Assembly (NCBI RefSeq): GCF_017353175.1 | Contig: NZ_JAFMYW010000005.1 | Coordinates: forward strand, 124,001 to 188,000 | Direction of reading: 5' to 3' | Source of the DNA: Fibrella forsythiae | Lineage (GTDB): Bacteria; Bacteroidota; Bacteroidia; Cytophagales; Spirosomataceae | DNA length: 64,000 nt | Shown: in pieces, positions 61,656 through 64,000 of the stretch | Numbering within the stretch: the stretch's first letter is position 1 | Layout of the letters: every line of letters begins with the position of its first letter | Notes under the pieces: generated by a model | Databases searched by the model: none | What the model saw: only the letters and a program-made list of their open reading frames with translations | Told to the model about the DNA's origin: nothing | Program-made: the position numbers and the translations under genes

Positions 61656-62762
61656 TTAGTCCGTTAAGTCGTTGTATAACAGCAGGCTACCTTCTGTGAT
61701 GACGGTTTCGCCGGGCCGGATGTTGCCTTCTACGAATGCATAGCGCGAGGTGTTTTTCTGAACCGTCACCTCGCGGACGTCGTACTTGTCTTTCCCAGTC
61801 TGCACTACCACATAGTAATGATCCCGGTCGAAAACGACAGCTTTCTGTGGCACAGCCAGCGAGTTGCCCGTCATACCCCCGCCCGTGTTACCGATGTGCA
61901 CATGAATGGTCGCGAACATGTCGGGTTTGAGTAACCCTTCTTTGTTGTCTAATACAATCCGCACTTTCAGCACCCGGGCCTGCTCGTCAAGTACATTGCT
62001 GACATTGTCGATATGGCCACGGAATGTCCGGTCGGGGTAGGCTAGCAACTGAACATCAACTGCCTCGCCCTGTTTGATCTGCGGAATGTCCTGTTCATAC
62101 ACATTGGCCATTACCCAGATACGTTGCAGGCTCGAAATCGTGTACAGCGGGTTCTGGTTATCAGACCGCAGGTCCTGACCTGTATTCACGTTCTTCTCAA
62201 CGATATACCCCGAAATTGGCGCTTTCACCGTGAAGTAAGGCTGGCCGTTGTTCGCGTTGGCACCGCCATACACGCGTAGTACGTTCGTTGACCGGCCTAG
62301 TTCTTCCTGGGCTTTCTTGAGGTTGTTCCGCGCTGTAATCAGGTCCGTTTGCGAAGCGAAACCGGCCTTATACTGCGCTTCGGTGTTCTTTACGGCCTGC
62401 TGCGCTACTTCCAGATCTGCCTTATCGGCCTGGTAGTTGTTGACGTAGTTGGAGATATCGCCCGACCGGATTACGGCTAGATCCTGTCCTTTTTTCACGT
62501 ATACACCCAACGTAACGTTGGCTTTTTCAACGTTACCCGACACGAGCGGAAAGACCCGAACCACGTTATCCTGATCGAAGGTGACGGTGCCATTAAGGAC
62601 AAGTTCGTTCTCAGGATTCATGCGCCGCACCGAGTCGGTGAGGTAGCTGGCCGTTGAGTCAGCGTCGGACGTAGGTACGTTGGCGACCTTCTCATCTTTA
62701 CTTCCGCATGCGGCCAATAAGCAAACGGCAAGAATTGGAAAAATTGACTGGACTGGTTTCAT
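61656..62762 (-). CDS. Metal-efflux RND periplasmic adaptor, CzcB-like lipoprotein
   Basis: A 368-residue protein. MKPVQSIFPILAVCLLAAC is a lipoprotein signal with the Cys at residue 19, so it is anchored by lipid. The barrel-sandwich hybrid parts are at VVRVFPLVSGNVEKANVTLG and FTVKAPISGYIVEKNVNTGQ, with a helical hairpin between (QADKADLEVAQQAVKNTEA). The C-terminal barrel ends in IRPGETVITEGSLLLYND. It joins the CusA/CzcA pump (149 nt away, same strand) to the TolC-type protein encoded before it. Confidence 0.92.
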   Translation of the reverse strand: MKPVQSIFPILAVCLLAACGSKDEKVANVPTSDADSTASYLTDSVRRMNPENELVLNGTVTFDQDNVVRVFPLVSGNVEKANVTLGVYVKKGQDLAVIRSGDISNYVNNYQADKADLEVAQQAVKNTEAQYKAGFASQTDLITARNNLKKAQEELGRSTNVLRVYGGANANNGQPYFTVKAPISGYIVEKNVNTGQDLRSDNQNPLYTISSLQRIWVMANVYEQDIPQIKQGEAVDVQLLAYPDRTFRGHIDNVSNVLDEQARVLKVRIVLDNKEGLLKPDMFATIHVHIGNTGGGMTGNSLAVPQKAVVFDRDHYYVVVQTGKDKYDVREVTVQKNTSRYAFVEGNIRPGETVITEGSLLLYNDLTD

Positions 62763-62770
62763 GAGACTGT

Positions 62771-62868
62771 CAATGAGTGGATTAGTGAATGAGCGGATGA
62801 GTGAATGTTTAGACTGTGCATCAACGAATCATAGCGATCCAGGCATCCGCTCATTCACTAATCCAATG
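62771..62868. repeat. Iterated-arm hairpin before the CzcB-like gene (8-nt unit)
   Basis: Perfect 22-nt arms 62778-62799 and 62844-62865. The left side is made of 8-nt units (ATGAGTGG, ATTAGTGA), so it has the same plan as the 7-nt elements but another period. The start of the CzcB-like gene (62762) lies 15 nt from the left arm; the TolC-type gene ends at 62870, touching the right arm. Confidence 0.8.
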
Positions 62869-62869
62869 G

Positions 62870-64000
62870 TTAGAAAAATTTCGTATTCGTCACAAAATCA
62901 AGCTGTTGTTGACTTTGAAAGACGTTATTAAGAAGATTGATGTGGTTAAGCTGTGCCTGTTGGTAGGTCCGTATCTTGTCCAGATAATCGAGCAAGCCGA
63001 TGTTGCGGGCATTATACGCTTTCGAGGCTTCAACGCTGATGTTCTGAATCCGATCCAGATAACCCGGCGGGCGGCTATTGACCTGTTCATAGTAGGCGTT
63101 CAACACGTCATAGGCGTTCAGTACATCGCTCTGTACTACCGCCTGCATGTTTTCGAGGCCAGCGCCGGCGTTTTTCGCCGTTAGCTCGGCGGCCCGAATT
63201 GCGCCCTGATTGCGGTTCCGAACGGGTAGATCGATACTCGCCTGTAAACCAAGAAAATTGGTATAGGCATTTCCGTAACGTTCGTAGAGCAGGCCGGTCA
63301 TCAGGTCTGGCGTGCGGCGTGCGCGTTCAAGGCTCAAACTGCGCTGGGCATTGGCAATCTGTTCCTGTGTCAGAGCCAGATCCGGCCGGTTGGTCAGGGC
63401 CGAATCCAGGGCAACACTAAGTGCCGGGGCTGGATTGGTTTGCTGAGGCAAAGCCGTAGGCAGAATAAACGTTGGGCTGGCCTGCCGCAACAGGATACGG
63501 AGGGTGGCCTGTTCATCGGCGATCTGATTCTTATAGTTGGAAATATTGGCTTGTAAATCGCGGTTCGCCACGTCGAGGCGCGTCACTTCATATGGCGCTG
63601 CGCCACCTGTTTGCAATGCAATCCGCGTTGATTCAACCAGACGCTGTTGCCGGGCCAACTCTTCCTGGAACAGATTCAGTGCCTGCAGATCATAATACAG
63701 GTTGGCGTAGGTGGTGTAGAGCTGATAGCGCAACGACCGCAGTACGTCGCGGAAAGCAATCTGCGCCAGTGACCGGTTACTCTCGGCCAGGGCAATCATT
63801 TTCGAACGTTTGCCAGCCAGCATTAGTACCTGTTGCAACTGAACGGCAAAATACCCGCTGTTGAAGGTCTGCTTTTCCAGGTCCGACTGCGAGGGAGTTC
63901 CCAGCGGCAGAATCTTGCCAGTGTTGGGGTTATACAGGTTGGTTTGAAACCACAGGTTTGGGTTCAGGCGTAAGCCTGCCTGGGTAATGGCTGCGCCGGC
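62870..64000 (-). CDS. TolC family outer membrane protein, CzcC-like, 5' end missing
   Basis: At least 376 residues, open to the end of the window, so the N-terminus and signal peptide lie beyond 64000. A TTG at 63836-63838 is internal, as the frame continues upstream without stop (NPNLWFQTNLYNP, then FAVQLQQVLMLAGKRSKMIA). Outer-membrane-factor features are ADEQATLRILLRQ, DSALTNRPDLALTQEQIANA and TGLLYERYGNAYTNFLGLQ. As third member of the pump-adaptor-channel set it should form the exit duct for metal export. Confidence 0.9.
   Translation of the reverse strand, partial: AGAAITQAGLRLNPNLWFQTNLYNPNTGKILPLGTPSQSDLEKQTFNSGYFAVQLQQVLMLAGKRSKMIALAESNRSLAQIAFRDVLRSLRYQLYTTYANLYYDLQALNLFQEELARQQRLVESTRIALQTGGAAPYEVTRLDVANRDLQANISNYKNQIADEQATLRILLRQASPTFILPTALPQQTNPAPALSVALDSALTNRPDLALTQEQIANAQRSLSLERARRTPDLMTGLLYERYGNAYTNFLGLQASIDLPVRNRNQGAIRAAELTAKNAGAGLENMQAVVQSDVLNAYDVLNAYYEQVNSRPPGYLDRIQNISVEASKAYNARNIGLLDYLDKIRTYQQAQLNHINLLNNVFQSQQQLDFVTNTKFF

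Noticed and set aside
62870-63838. TTG at 63836 as start of the TolC-type gene
   Set aside because: The frame continues without stop to the end of the window with typical outer-membrane-factor sequence, and no signal peptide follows the TTG.

Overview
ORGANISM. The window looks like chromosome of a moderately GC-rich Bacteroidota of the Cytophagales (Spirosoma-like; the genus is an inference). Two secreted proteins end in type IX secretion (T9SS) sorting domains, lipoproteins are frequent, several genes have the Bacteroidota -7 promoter element TAnnTTTG, and there is a set of planctomycete-type secreted-metabolism genes (DUF1080, DUF1501, DUF1549/DUF1553, heme c plus LRR, Tat-exported Gfo/Idh). 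No rRNA, tRNA, CRISPR array, prophage or plasmid backbone was seen. LAYOUT. 1-7.8 kb: surface locus with the end of an FN3 protein, a large lipoprotein, a 1617-residue protein of about 16 FN3 domains with a T9SS tail, and a small lipoprotein. 7.8-14 kb: an atypical Nramp transporter, a DUF1080 protein and a fused 5-oxoprolinase. 14-15.1 kb: a REP-associated tyrosine transposase inside a cluster of REP-like palindromes. 15.2-19.7 kb: PD40/OmpA protein, Mpl ligase, LOG family protein and a Nudix hydrolase. 19.8-29.3 kb, all minus strand: DUF2231/heme/LRR protein, NHL-type propeller, D-aminoacylase, DUF1501 protein, a DUF559 nuclease bracketed by palindromes, and a DUF1549/DUF1553 cytochrome. 29.4-38.3 kb: M28 peptidase, T9SS cargo, amidohydrolase, Crp/Fnr regulator, a membrane protein with a Coq4-like metal motif, and several small exported proteins. 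38.4-41.6 kb: canonical MntH divergent from a DtxR/MntR regulator with an operator between them, then an LptF/LptG permease. 41.7-47.7 kb: EamA transporter, a three-gene glycosyltransferase operon and a phytanoyl-CoA dioxygenase-like protein. 47.8-54.1 kb: HAE1-type RND pump, DUF952 protein, adaptor and outer membrane factor. 54.2-58.3 kb: Gfo/Idh oxidoreductase, an EEP hydrolase, a cold-shock-domain protein, a small ORF and an iron-permease-like protein. 58.4-64 kb: CusA/CzcA pump, adaptor and a TolC-type protein running off the window. MAIN OBSERVATIONS. (1) The 10-mer CAGGTACGTT/AACGTACCTG occurs at least 28 times (hand count; about 0.1 expected), 14 in each orientation, inside genes in several reading frames and between genes: a HIP1-like or uptake-signal-like genomic word. 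(2) About ten gaps hold long hairpins whose arms are built of degenerate 7-nt repeat units, capped by a TTGC...GCAA-type tip, and placed within about 20 nt of a start codon; arm sequences differ between loci but the architecture is the same. Gaps between convergent genes instead carry simple perfect palindromes. (3) A DUF559 nuclease gene flanked by GC-rich palindromes separates two genes that normally sit together. All counts and alignments were made by eye.
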